From positions 104,919 to 168,918 of the forward strand of contig URKQ01000006.1 in assembly GCA_900548455.1 (NCBI GenBank): a DNA stretch of 64,000 nucleotides, read 5' to 3'. The notes below the pieces were generated by a model. The model was not told the origin of the DNA and did not search any database. It worked only from the letters and a program-made list of their open reading frames with translations. The first letter of the stretch is position 1, and each line of letters starts with the position of its first letter. Of this stretch, positions 53,378 through 62,774 are shown piece after piece. The position numbers and the translations under genes were made by a program. Source of the stretch: an uncultured Clostridium sp. (GTDB lineage Bacteria; Bacillota; Clostridia; Clostridiales; Clostridiaceae).

Positions 53378-53413
53378 AAAAGATGATTCCTGTTAATACA
53401 GAAATCATCTTTT
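53378..53413 (-). terminator. Terminator after ECF S-component
   Basis: An 11-bp stem (53378-53388 with 53403-53413) is flanked by A and T runs, 20 bases past the stop. Confidence 0.75.
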
Positions 53414-53432
53414 TAATATATATTTCTAAATT

Positions 53433-54005
53433 TTATTTACTTTTGCCTTTGAAATTGCTGCACCTATATTGTTGTGGTAAAGCTGCAATTATAAAATAAA
53501 GTATTAAACAAGTTCCAACCTTATCAATTAAGTTATTGAATATTTTAGGAATAAATGAAGCTGTAAAAATACTTGCACCACTTTGTTTAAGCCACATAAC
53601 TGCAATATCTGAAACAGTACCAGTAAGTCCACCATAAACATATATACCTATAGGTGTACCTATTAATGGTGCAATAATACTAAGTGCAAGACCAATAATT
53701 AATGAAGATAAAAAGCTTACTTTTACCTTTCTAAATACAAACCCAACAACAAGACCTATTACAATACTAACTATCATAAAAGGTATTGCCTGAGGATTTG
53801 TTAACATGCTAGATAATAAATTGGTTAATCCCCCAACAGCAGCTCCATACCAAGGTCCAAAATATATTGCTACAAATACGGTACCAATAGTATCTAAATA
53901 TAATGGTAATTTTAAAGCACTTGTGATAATTCCAAGTACTATGTTAAGAGCAATTGCTAATCCGCAAATCATAAGTAATGTGGTCTTTGAAATCTTCTTA
54001 TTCAT
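53433..54005 (-). CDS. ECF transporter S-component-like membrane protein
   Basis: A 190-residue protein with about six transmembrane helices. The start is ATG 54005 (MNKKISK) after GGGGGAAG. L-P-L-Y-L-D-T-I-G-T and the W-Y-G-A-A-V-G-G-L-T-N segment resemble S components of energy-coupling-factor vitamin or metal transporters, which bind a small ligand and share EcfA/EcfT encoded elsewhere. No riboswitch I can recognise lies in the 270-base upstream gap, so the ligand cannot be named. Confidence 0.65.
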   Translation of the reverse strand: MNKKISKTTLLMICGLAIALNIVLGIITSALKLPLYLDTIGTVFVAIYFGPWYGAAVGGLTNLLSSMLTNPQAIPFMIVSIVIGLVVGFVFRKVKVSFLSSLIIGLALSIIAPLIGTPIGIYVYGGLTGTVSDIAVMWLKQSGASIFTASFIPKIFNNLIDKVGTCLILYFIIAALPQQYRCSNFKGKSK

Positions 54006-54274
54006 TATAACTTCCCCCAAATTTATATTAACTTCACTCACATGTTATCACCATAATCTACACCTTTCAACCTTTTATTTCATTTTTTTCATAGATTATC
54101 CAAATACTTATTTGCTCATTTATAGATATTTTTAATTTTACTAATGTCCCTTATATAATTTGTGTTAAAAATAGATTGGTATACTTTATTTTACATATTG
54201 ATAGGTATATAATTACTATACTAAATCTTATTTAATTTCTAAATTTAAAGAGTAGATGTAAAGGAGATTAATTT

Positions 54275-54628
54275 ATGAAAAATGACTATCTATTAGACAT
54301 GGTAGAATCCTTTGGAAAAAATCTAGGCAAATGTATTTTAAATAAGAATGAGGAACCTGCGCCAATAGAATTTGGTGATTGGTCTGATAAAGATACCTTA
54401 TTAGCAATCCTAAAAAAATTAATATCTGAAAGAAAATACAATGATGCTGAAGATGTTCTATTTGAATTTTTAGAACAGGATAGATCTGAAAATATTAAGT
54501 CAATTGGTAATTGGTTTTATAATTCACTCTCTAAATTATCAGATGAAGAATTAGTTAGTGGTAATTTTTCACGTGAAGAGATTGCACAAGGATACTATGA
54601 CTTTTTAAAGTTAACAATGGAAATTTAA
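54275..54628 (+). CDS. Small helical cytoplasmic protein, DUF6483-like
   Basis: A 117-residue acidic protein, mainly helical, beginning MKNDYLLDMVESFGKNLGKC and with a TPR-like middle (SERKYNDAEDVLFEFLEQD). I think it fits DUF6483, a family of unknown function common in clostridia. AAAGGAG precedes the ATG. No partner is evident; the next genes run the other way. Confidence 0.5.
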   Translation: MKNDYLLDMVESFGKNLGKCILNKNEEPAPIEFGDWSDKDTLLAILKKLISERKYNDAEDVLFEFLEQDRSENIKSIGNWFYNSLSKLSDEELVSGNFSREEIAQGYYDFLKLTMEI

Positions 54629-54639
54629 TAGGGTTATTC

Positions 54640-54993
54640 TCATATTCTCCCATTTAACTTACCTACTTTAAAGAGTGTTATAAGCATAGCTACTGTTATT
54701 ACTACTAGCATTATTACTACAAACATCTTGTAATGCTTAAAAATATTCTCCATTGGTACCCTTATAGCAAGCAATATCCATATAATTGACATTTCACCAG
54801 CAAGATAGAAGTAATACTTCTTTATCCATTTGTCACATTTATATACAAACGAGTATATATAAAAAAATATTATACCCAATCCAGCTATTGTAAGTAGCGA
54901 ATCAGTTGTTAAATACTTTGATGCCCAGAAACGCATTATACAAAATATAATTAAATTTATCCAAGCTCCCATATAACTTTTATCAACTTTCAT
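54640..54993 (-). CDS. Small four-helix membrane protein, duplicated copy A
   Basis: A 117-residue protein with about four transmembrane helices (near 8-26, 33-52, 62-80 and 88-110). It is 100/117 identical by my count to the protein at 55981-56334, and the flanking 5' sequence (GGGGGAGCATAAGAATT before the ATG) is nearly the same. Family not recognised. It is the last gene of a four-gene minus-strand cluster of small membrane proteins. Confidence 0.65.
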   Translation of the reverse strand: MKVDKSYMGAWINLIIFCIMRFWASKYLTTDSLLTIAGLGIIFFYIYSFVYKCDKWIKKYYFYLAGEMSIIWILLAIRVPMENIFKHYKMFVVIMLVVITVAMLITLFKVGKLNGRI

Positions 54994-55048
54994 AATTCTT
55001 ATGCTCCCCCACCCTTAATAATTTACATTTTTAATCATATATATTTCT

Positions 55049-55348
55049 TCAATCGTTTATAGTTTTTAACCATTTCTGTTGTTTTTTTATGTTTCGAATC
55101 CCTAAAAATGTACTTACTAAATAATGAAATGCAATAGGCAAAACATCATATATCTCTGACGCATCTCTAAATGCAAAGATGCATATCATTTGAACCAACC
55201 ACATTACCAGTATCGTATTAAGTATATTAAATATACTTTTATCTTCCCTACTAAAGATCATATAGTTTATACTAATTCCAAGAGCTGTAAGCATATACGG
55301 AAAAATTAATGTAAAATATAAATATCGGGGTTTAATATGCCATTTCAC
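55049..55348 (-). CDS. Small membrane protein of duplicated cluster
   Basis: A 99-residue protein with about three transmembrane helices (10-30, 40-60, 65-83) and a basic C-terminus. It starts at GTG 55348, six bases after GAGGTG. It is encoded 19 bases after the next upstream gene, suggesting an operon. No family recognised. Confidence 0.55.
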   Translation of the reverse strand: MKWHIKPRYLYFTLIFPYMLTALGISINYMIFSREDKSIFNILNTILVMWLVQMICIFAFRDASEIYDVLPIAFHYLVSTFLGIRNIKKQQKWLKTIND

Positions 55349-55367
55349 TGTTATCGCACCTCTTTTC

Positions 55368-55826
55368 TTACATAAATCCGAATCTTATTATTACAAATAA
55401 TACTATTGAAATACCTACAAAATATACTAGACTTAGTGCTACTCTAGTTCTTTTACTAAGCAGTGTCATTCTTTTTAGAATATCCTTATGCATAATAAAA
55501 TACCAGAACAAAAATGCTGCTGCTATATAAACGAAGGAAATAATCAAATATATATCTCCATACTCCCCTGAATATTTAAGACCTTTATAACTACCACCTT
55601 TATTTTCTATATTGGTTGTTAACTTAATAATCATAAATCCATATACTACTTCAATAATAAAGTACTTTATAAATTCTTTAAAATAATATTTTCTTTTTTC
55701 TGCTTCCTTCTTGCAATCAAGATTAAAAAATTTTGTGAAAGCGTAAACAAATCTAAAACAAAAATAACAACTTAATACAAATATAATTACTTTTATAATT
55801 ATACTAATAATTCTTACAGCACTCAT
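55368..55826 (-). CDS. Small membrane protein of duplicated cluster
   Basis: A 152-residue protein with about four transmembrane helices (6-28, 50-68, 90-110, 127-150). AAGGGGA precedes the ATG. It heads the pair with the 99-residue protein. No family recognised; the cluster resembles immunity or uncharacterised envelope loci only in being all small membrane proteins. Confidence 0.55.
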   Translation of the reverse strand: MSAVRIISIIIKVIIFVLSCYFCFRFVYAFTKFFNLDCKKEAEKRKYYFKEFIKYFIIEVVYGFMIIKLTTNIENKGGSYKGLKYSGEYGDIYLIISFVYIAAAFLFWYFIMHKDILKRMTLLSKRTRVALSLVYFVGISIVLFVIIRFGFM

Positions 55827-55980
55827 TAAATATCCCCTTCTTTAATTATACGTTCTGTTAAGTTATATGAACATTTCACTTCCCAACCATTGGAAATATA
55901 ATAAATTTGCTTGCAACCAATTATCCCCCAAGAAAAGGAGAGCGGAACAATGAACAGATCAATTTACAGCCTTTTTATTC

Positions 55981-56334
55981 TCATATCCTCCCATTTAATT
56001 TACCTATTTTAAAGATTGTTCTAAACATCACTACTGTTATTACTATTAGCATTATTGCTGCAAATATCTTGTAATGTTTAAAAATATTCTCCATCGGTAC
56101 CCATATAGCAAGCAGTATCCATAAAATTGACATTTCACCAGCAAAATAGAAATAATACTTTTTTATTAATTTATCACATTTATATACAAACGAGTATATA
56201 TAAAAAAATATTATGCCCAATCCAGCTATTGTAAGCAGTGAATCATTTGTTAAATACTTTGATGCCCAGAAACGTATTATACAAAATATAATTAAATTTA
56301 TCCACACTCCTATATAACTTTTATCAACTTTCAT
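55981..56334 (-). CDS. Small four-helix membrane protein, duplicated copy B
   Basis: A 117-residue paralogue of 54640-54993 with 17 substitutions by my count, mostly conservative, although one helix loses W56 and another gains an Arg near residue 105. The high similarity of coding and 5' sequence indicates a recent duplication of about 400 bases. Confidence 0.65.
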   Translation of the reverse strand: MKVDKSYIGVWINLIIFCIIRFWASKYLTNDSLLTIAGLGIIFFYIYSFVYKCDKLIKKYYFYFAGEMSILWILLAIWVPMENIFKHYKIFAAIMLIVITVVMFRTIFKIGKLNGRI

Positions 56335-56500
56335 AATTCTTATGCTCCCCCATCCTTATTAATTTACATTTTTAATCATATACCTTTATTTAACTCTTAT
56401 TTTTCATTTTTTACCATATATGTTATATACTAATTATATCACTGTAAATGCATGCAGCGCCATATTTAAGATTCTACTAAATATCTTTTTATGGCAATAA

Positions 56501-56540
56501 ATAAGCGTTGAATACTGATGTTATTGTATTCAACGCTTAT
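56501..56540 (-). terminator. Terminator after topB
   Basis: A 15-bp stem (56501-56515 with 56526-56540) lies 12 bases past the topB stop. Confidence 0.8.
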
Positions 56541-56551
56541 TTATTTTGAAA

Positions 56552-58741
56552 TTATTTAAATAAATCTCCTAAAGCTGCAAATGGATTATCCTCTGCTGCT
56601 TGTTTCTCTGCTTCTTTAGCCTGTTGCTTTATATATTTTTGAACGTCTCTCTTATCTACTTTTCCACCTTTTTCAAAACGCTTTTTAAATACTGAAGCCT
56701 TTTCTCTAAAGTTACAGTTAGCTCCAGGGCATACATAAATTTGACCTTCTCCACTTCCCTTGAGCATTAACTTCTTTTTACATTCTGGGCAACGAGCATT
56801 AGTAGTTTTACTTACACTTTCTCTATGACCACATTCTCTATCTTGGCATACGTTCATAATACCAGTTTTTGTTTTAACCTCTAGCATGTATTTACCACAC
56901 TTAGGACATTTTGCTCCTGTAAGATTATCATGGACAAAACGGCTTTCTGTACCCTTAACATTCTCCACAAGATCCGTTGCATATTTTCTCATATCTTCTA
57001 CAAACTTTTTATCATTAAGTTTTCCCTTGCTAATATCATCTAACTGACTTTCCCACTTAGCAGTTAAAAGTGGTGATTTAAGTTCTACTGGTACAAGATC
57101 TATTAGCTGTCTTCCCTTTGAGGTTGGTACTATTTCCTTACCTCTCTTTTCAATAACAAAAGAGTTAAATAATTTTTCAATTATATCAGCCCTTGTGGCA
57201 ACTGTTCCAAGGCCACCTGTTTCTCCAAGCGTTTTAGCTGAAGCACTATCAACTTTAATATATTTATGAGGATTTTCCATAGCTGATAAAAGTGTTCCCT
57301 CATTAAAGCGTGCTGGTGGTTTAGTTTGACCTTTATTTGTTCCTACTGAAACAATTTTTAAGGTATCTCCTTTTGCAAGTTGTGGAAGAGTTTGATCCTT
57401 TAATTCTTCGTCCTCATTATCTTCTTCAACTTCTCTATCATAAACAGCTTTCCAACCTTTAGCTTTAATAACCTTTCCCTTTGCAACGAACTTTTCTCCT
57501 GAAATTTCTGCTTCGATCTTAGTCTCTATATATTCAAAAGGTGGCATCATAACACTTAGGAATCTTTTAACCACAAGGTCATAAATATTTCTTTCCTCTG
57601 TACTAAGGTTAGAAAGATTAGGACTGTCCTCAGTAGGAATTATAGCATGGTGATCTGTTACCTTAGAGTTATCTACAAAACTCTTACTAGCTTTAACTCC
57701 TCTTTTAAGAATATCCTGAGCTGTCATTCTGTAAGTTCCAATAGAAATAGCTTTAAGTCTATCTGGAATAGTTGCAACTACATCCGTTGTAATATATCTT
57801 GAATCTGTTCTTGGATAAGTTAAAATTTTATGATTTTCATATAATCTTTGCATAATAGATAAAGTCTGTTTTGCAGAATAACTCCAAATCCTATTAGCAT
57901 CTCTTTGAAGTTCTGTTAAATCATAAAGTGCTGGTGAATATTTTTTCTTAACACTTTCAGTTAAATTAACAATTTTAGCATCGTTTCCTTTAACCTTTGA
58001 AACAACACTATTTGCAAAGTCTTCTTTAAAAGTTCTTTGATTATTATTTTTATCTACCCATTGAAGTGAAAAATCCTTTGTCTTTGCTCCTATTGTATAA
58101 AAATCCTTTGGCACAAAGTTTTTAATTTCCTCTTCTCTTTGTACTATCATTGCAAGGGTTGGAGATTGAACTCTTCCTGCTGAAAGCTGTGCATTATATT
58201 TACAAGTTAAAGCTCTTGTAACATTAAGACCCACAAGCCAATCTGCCTCTGCTCTACATACAGCTGCTCTATAAAGATTATTATAGGCTGCTCCTGGTTT
58301 TAAATTTTTAAAACCATCTAATATTGCTTTATTAGTTTGTGATGAAATCCAAAGTCTTTTAAGAGGTTTTTTAACTCCTGCTTTCTCTATTATCCAACGA
58401 GCAACAAGTTCTCCTTCTCGTCCAGCATCTGTAGCAATTACTATTTCTTCAATATCTTTTCTTAAAAGCTGTTTTTTTACTTCATAATATTGTTTTGAAG
58501 TTTTCTTTAGAACGGAAAGTCTCATGGGATGTGGAAGCATAGGTAGTGTTTCCATATCCCATTTCTTATACTTTACATCGTAATCTTCTGGGTCCTGAAG
58601 TCCAACAAGATGACCTAGTGCCCAAGTTACCACATAATTATTTCCTTCTATATATGAACCTTTATTTTGACTACATTTTAAAACCTTTGCTAAATCTCTT
58701 CCAACTGAAGGTTTTTCAGCTAATACTAATATTTTTCCCAT
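56552..58741 (-). CDS. topB: DNA topoisomerase III
   Basis: A 729-residue type IA topoisomerase. The Toprim domain has L-A-E-K-P-S-V (7-13) and T-D-A-G-R-E-G-E-L-V; the active Tyr lies in Y-P-R-T-D-S-R-Y-I (near residue 310). The C-terminus carries two zinc-ribbon units (about 613-640 with CPKCGKYM and 650-680 with CPECKKKL) and a Lys-rich tail. It decatenates and relaxes negatively supercoiled DNA. Length and Zn tail match chromosomal TopB of clostridia, rather than a plasmid type, though TopB is also common on conjugative elements. Confidence 0.92.
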   Translation of the reverse strand: MGKILVLAEKPSVGRDLAKVLKCSQNKGSYIEGNNYVVTWALGHLVGLQDPEDYDVKYKKWDMETLPMLPHPMRLSVLKKTSKQYYEVKKQLLRKDIEEIVIATDAGREGELVARWIIEKAGVKKPLKRLWISSQTNKAILDGFKNLKPGAAYNNLYRAAVCRAEADWLVGLNVTRALTCKYNAQLSAGRVQSPTLAMIVQREEEIKNFVPKDFYTIGAKTKDFSLQWVDKNNNQRTFKEDFANSVVSKVKGNDAKIVNLTESVKKKYSPALYDLTELQRDANRIWSYSAKQTLSIMQRLYENHKILTYPRTDSRYITTDVVATIPDRLKAISIGTYRMTAQDILKRGVKASKSFVDNSKVTDHHAIIPTEDSPNLSNLSTEERNIYDLVVKRFLSVMMPPFEYIETKIEAEISGEKFVAKGKVIKAKGWKAVYDREVEEDNEDEELKDQTLPQLAKGDTLKIVSVGTNKGQTKPPARFNEGTLLSAMENPHKYIKVDSASAKTLGETGGLGTVATRADIIEKLFNSFVIEKRGKEIVPTSKGRQLIDLVPVELKSPLLTAKWESQLDDISKGKLNDKKFVEDMRKYATDLVENVKGTESRFVHDNLTGAKCPKCGKYMLEVKTKTGIMNVCQDRECGHRESVSKTTNARCPECKKKLMLKGSGEGQIYVCPGANCNFREKASVFKKRFEKGGKVDKRDVQKYIKQQAKEAEKQAAEDNPFAALGDLFK

Positions 58742-58817
58742 GGTTTACTTCCTTCCATAAATGAATTCATTACATGTTTATAAGTATACCATAATTTATA
58801 AGACTCATTAAAGTTTA

Positions 58818-61190
58818 TTAATACATGTCATACTTTACGATTTCAGTCTTACAGCAAGCTTTTATATCTTTTTCAGTTTTTCTAAATAACTCTTGTTCTT
58901 TTTTAGTGCATTTTATTATTACCTCTTCAATTTCAGTCTTCATAGATAAATTTTTTTCTGACTTATATTTTCTAACTTCACCTATAGTATCTTTTAATAT
59001 TTCCCCAAAGGCTATAATATCTTTATCTACTTCACAATCCTTAATCCATAAATTTTTGTGAATAGATTTAGTTTCTTCATATTTTCTAAAAAACTCTTGA
59101 TATATATATTCTGTTATATGAGGAACATAAATAGCATACAACTTCAAAATATTTAAAAGTGAATAATAAAGAGCATATTGACCCGATCTTCTTTCCTCTT
59201 CCCCATGAATCTCTGGTTTATAGAGTCTATCCTTTACAATTTCTAAATAGTAATCACAAAAATCTTTCCAAAATAAATCATCAATTTCATGCCTTGCACT
59301 ACCTATTTCATAGTTATTAAGAAGCTCCCTTACATTTTTTGTTGTTTCATTAACTCTTTCAATAATCCATCTATCAACAGGTAATAAATCCTTAATTTCG
59401 CTTTTTTCATAATCCTGCAAGTGAGAAATGGCAAATTTTGAAGCATTCCATAACTTTGTAATAAATCTTTTAGAAATTTTTAAATCTTCTACACCAAAAA
59501 AAGTATCTGTTCCTAATTTGGAATTTGCAGACCAATATCTTATTGCATCTGCTGAATTAACCTTGATAAGTTCCCTTGGTTCTAGACCTGAATTATTCTT
59601 AGATTTACTGATTTTTTCTCCTTTCTTTGCCAGAACAAAACCACATATCATTATATCCTTCCAAGGTATTTCTCCTGTGTGGTATAAACTTTTTACTATG
59701 GTGTAAAATGCCCATGTTCTAATAATTTCATGTGCTTGACTTCTCATAGACATTGGTAAAAACTCATTTTTATCATTATCACTCTTTAGAAATCTTGCAT
59801 TTATCTCAGGGGTTAGGGAGGATGTAGCCCATGTATCAAATACAGCTTCTTCTGGAATAAATTCAGTACATCCACAGCTACACATTCCTTCAATTTTTTT
59901 GCTTCTAGGATCTATAGGTAACTCTTCTTCCTTTGCAAAAATAGGTTTACCACAGCTTTTGCAATACCATACCGGAAATGGTACACCAAAGTATCTTTGT
60001 CTAGATATGCACCAATCCCACTTTAGATTTTTTACCCAACTAATATACCTTTCTTTCATATATTCAGGATGCCACTTTATCTCGTCTGCAACTTGAAGAT
60101 ATTTTTCCTTATCTGTTAAAACATCTATATACCATTGCTTAGATGGTATTATTTCTATATCTTTTCCACACCTTTCATGTATTGCAATGGTATGAATTAA
60201 TTCTTCTGATTTAATTAAAAAACCCTTCTCCTTTAATAGTCTAATAATCTCATCTCTAGCCGCCTTTACCTTCATATCTCCAATATAACTGACTTCTTTA
60301 GAAATTCTTCCATTAGCTAGTATTACTTTTTTATATGGAAGCTTATACTTTTCATACCACTGAACATCTGTACTATCTCCAAATGTGGCACACATTACAG
60401 CTCCTGTACCCTTTTCTTTGCTTACTTCTTCATCAAATAATATTGGTATTTCAAAATTATAAAGAGGTACTATAGCCTTCTTCCCAATATAACTTTTATA
60501 TCTGTCATCATCTGGGTTTACAAATATACATACACAGCCATTTAATAGTTCAGGTCTAGTAGTTGCAATTTCAATAAATCCATCTTCTACTTGAAACTTT
60601 AAATAGTTAAAGGTAGTTTTTACTTCCTTTGTTTCAAGTTCTGCCTGTGCAATTGAAGTTTGACATTCAGTACACCATAAAACAGGTGATTCTTTCATAT
60701 ATGCTTTCCCTTTTTTAGCTAATTCTAAAAAAGAACCTTGCGAAATTTTTTCTACATCTTTATCAATTGTTCTATACTTCAAATTCCAATCAACAGAAAA
60801 TCCAAGACCTTTCCACATAGCTTTAAAATCTTCTTCATACCCCCTAGCAACCTTCTCACACATTGAAGTAAATTCTTTTCTCTCTACATCTTTTGCTTTA
60901 ACTTTTTCTTCTTTCTCTACTAATCTTTCAGTGGGAAGTCCATTATCATCAAATCCAAAAGGATAAAACACATTAAATCCTTCCATTCTTTTAAACCTAG
61001 CAATTATTTCTGCTTGTGTATAAGAGAAAATATGTCCAATATGAAGTTTCCCACTTACAGTAGGTGGTGGTGTATCAATAGAAAAAGTTTCCATACTACT
61101 ATCATTAAACCTATATTCATATATTTTTTCTTCCTCCCAAAAATCTTGCATATTTCTTTCAATTGTTGTAAAATCATAATTTTTTTCCAT
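58818..61190 (-). CDS. valS: Valyl-tRNA synthetase, archaeal-type
   Basis: A 790-residue class I synthetase started at ATG 61190 (MEKNYDF) after GGAGGGA; an upstream ATG has no site. The G-K-L-H-I-G-H signature and K-I-S-K-S motif are present, with CP1 editing domain (T-T-R-P-E-L) and anticodon domain. The opening F-S-I-D-T-P-P-P-T-V-S-G-K and the absence of the C-terminal coiled arm are typical of the archaeal/Rickettsia-like ValS group and not of the 880-residue bacterial form. The T-box leader has a GUA specifier, which confirms valine. Confidence 0.88.
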   Translation of the reverse strand: MEKNYDFTTIERNMQDFWEEEKIYEYRFNDSSMETFSIDTPPPTVSGKLHIGHIFSYTQAEIIARFKRMEGFNVFYPFGFDDNGLPTERLVEKEEKVKAKDVERKEFTSMCEKVARGYEEDFKAMWKGLGFSVDWNLKYRTIDKDVEKISQGSFLELAKKGKAYMKESPVLWCTECQTSIAQAELETKEVKTTFNYLKFQVEDGFIEIATTRPELLNGCVCIFVNPDDDRYKSYIGKKAIVPLYNFEIPILFDEEVSKEKGTGAVMCATFGDSTDVQWYEKYKLPYKKVILANGRISKEVSYIGDMKVKAARDEIIRLLKEKGFLIKSEELIHTIAIHERCGKDIEIIPSKQWYIDVLTDKEKYLQVADEIKWHPEYMKERYISWVKNLKWDWCISRQRYFGVPFPVWYCKSCGKPIFAKEEELPIDPRSKKIEGMCSCGCTEFIPEEAVFDTWATSSLTPEINARFLKSDNDKNEFLPMSMRSQAHEIIRTWAFYTIVKSLYHTGEIPWKDIMICGFVLAKKGEKISKSKNNSGLEPRELIKVNSADAIRYWSANSKLGTDTFFGVEDLKISKRFITKLWNASKFAISHLQDYEKSEIKDLLPVDRWIIERVNETTKNVRELLNNYEIGSARHEIDDLFWKDFCDYYLEIVKDRLYKPEIHGEEERRSGQYALYYSLLNILKLYAIYVPHITEYIYQEFFRKYEETKSIHKNLWIKDCEVDKDIIAFGEILKDTIGEVRKYKSEKNLSMKTEIEEVIIKCTKKEQELFRKTEKDIKACCKTEIVKYDMY

Positions 61191-61230
61191 TTTATAATCC
61201 CTCCAATAAGAATTAGAATGCAAAACAAAA

Positions 61231-61529
61231 AGTTCGTCCTAAGCTATAATGCTTAGGGCGAACTATACATCCGTGGTACCACCTAAATTCAAATAATTAA
61301 ATCTGCGCTTTGTCAGTACGGGTAAAGATATCATATACCGATACTGATTTCCTTTTAACGGTGGAAATTTCCGATGAAGCCTACTTAAAATATATTGTTC
61401 AGTTCATAGCTCAAAGGCTACTTCCATACTTTTATCACGAAGATTTACACCAACCATCTTCTCTCTTTGCATCACAAAAGTATGTACTCCTCCTCATCAA
61501 CGCTTTTATTTGCATTCTCTTTTAAATTT
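61231..61529 (-). promoter_or_regulatory. T-box leader with valine (GUA) specifier
   Basis: On the minus strand the conserved T-box AGGTGGTACCACGG lies at about 61271-61284, and the Stem I landmarks AGAGAG, GGTTGGTG and GAA before the specifier are present. The specifier-loop triplet is GUA (61419-61421), a valine codon. A 14-bp terminator (61233-61246 with 61253-61266, then T run) competes with the antiterminator. Uncharged tRNA-Val should turn on valS. Confidence 0.9.
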
Positions 61530-61535
61530 AGATTA

Positions 61536-61564
61536 ATTATATGACTTAATAATATTATTGTCAA
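61536..61564 (-). promoter_or_regulatory. Consensus sigma-A promoter of valS
   Basis: TTGACA (61559-61564) and TATAAT (61536-61541), both perfect, are 17 bases apart on the minus strand, just before the T-box leader. Confidence 0.85.
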
Positions 61565-61639
61565 TACAAATTATCTTTATATTTTAATTTTTCAAATAAT
61601 AATTCTATATTTCATTTATCTTTATTGTAGATTAATATA

Positions 61640-62653
61640 CTATATAACATATCCTTTAGGATTTTTACTTTGCCATCTCCAGGAATCTTCACACATCTCT
61701 TCTATTCCTTTTTCTGCTTTCCATCCTAATTCTTCATTGGCTTTTTGTGGATTTGCATAACAAGCGGCAATGTCTCCAGGTCTCCTTGAAACAATCTTAT
61801 ATGGAACTGGTTTTCCACTAGCCCTGCTAAATGCATTAATCACATCAATTACTGAATATCCATTTCCTGTTCCAAGATTATAGGTAACAAGTCCGCAATT
61901 AGTTGTTAACTTGTCCAACGCCTTTAGATGACCTCTAGCTAAATCTACAACGTGAATATAATCTCTTACTCCTGTACCATCCATAGTGTTATAGTCATTT
62001 CCAAATACACTTAACTCTTTCAACTCACCTATAGCTACTTTAGTAATGTATGGCATCAAATTATTAGGAATTCCACAAGGATCTTCCCCTAACAGTCCAC
62101 TTTTATGAGCTCCAACTGGGTTAAAATATCTAAGCAAGGCTATATTCCATGACTTATCAGAGTTATATAAATCTCTTAGAATTTCTTCAATCATCAGCTT
62201 TGTTCTACCATAAGGATTTGTCGCCGATAATGGAGACTCCTCATTTATTGGAACAACTTTAGCATCTCCATAAACCGTTGCTGATGAACTAAAAACAAAA
62301 TTTTTAACTCCAAACTTTTTCATCACTTCTAATAGAATAATAGTACTTCCTATATTGTTATGATAATACTCCAGTGGCTTTTCAACTGATTCTCCTACTG
62401 CTTTATATCCTGCAAAGTGAATTACAGCTTCTATATTATTTTCTTCAAATACTCTTTCAAGATTTTTTCTATCAAGCACATCATAATTATAAAATTTAGG
62501 TTCTATTCCTGTAATTGTTTTAACTCGATCTATAACAAGCTCTTTACTATTGTGTAAATTATCAACAATTATAACATCCTGTTCATTATTTAAAAGTTCT
62601 ACAACAGTATGGCTGCCTATATACCCCATTCCGCCAGTTACTAAAACTGCCAT
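61640..62653 (-). CDS. galE: UDP-glucose 4-epimerase
   Basis: A 337-residue extended short-chain dehydrogenase that interconverts UDP-glucose and UDP-galactose. G-G-M-G-Y-I-G-S-H (7-15), catalytic S-S-S-A-T-V-Y-G and Y-G-R-T-K (Y-x3-K), and the sugar-binding N-P-V-G-A-H are present. It stands alone between valS and the regulator gene, not in a gal operon. It probably serves surface polysaccharide as well as galactose use. Confidence 0.94.
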   Translation of the reverse strand: MAVLVTGGMGYIGSHTVVELLNNEQDVIIVDNLHNSKELVIDRVKTITGIEPKFYNYDVLDRKNLERVFEENNIEAVIHFAGYKAVGESVEKPLEYYHNNIGSTIILLEVMKKFGVKNFVFSSSATVYGDAKVVPINEESPLSATNPYGRTKLMIEEILRDLYNSDKSWNIALLRYFNPVGAHKSGLLGEDPCGIPNNLMPYITKVAIGELKELSVFGNDYNTMDGTGVRDYIHVVDLARGHLKALDKLTTNCGLVTYNLGTGNGYSVIDVINAFSRASGKPVPYKIVSRRPGDIAACYANPQKANEELGWKAEKGIEEMCEDSWRWQSKNPKGYVI

Positions 62654-62774
62654 ATGATCCCCACCATTCTATATAATTTCTAAAAATACATCATATGTAA
62701 TTAAATGAATAAATACACATGTTATAGTTGTATTATAACCCATAATTTAAAAATAATAAATATAGATGAAAATT

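Noticed and set aside
54006..54274. Possible riboswitch ahead of the ECF S-component
   Set aside because: No THI, FMN, preQ1, cobalamin or THF aptamer blocks could be recognised in this gap.
54640..56334. Phage or integrative-element interpretation of the small-membrane-protein cluster plus topB
   Set aside because: No integrase, relaxase, conjugation or attachment sequence is visible, so mobility is not supported.
61310..61525. A 71-codon plus-strand ORF
   Set aside because: It lies wholly inside the valine T-box leader on the other strand and has no ribosome binding site.
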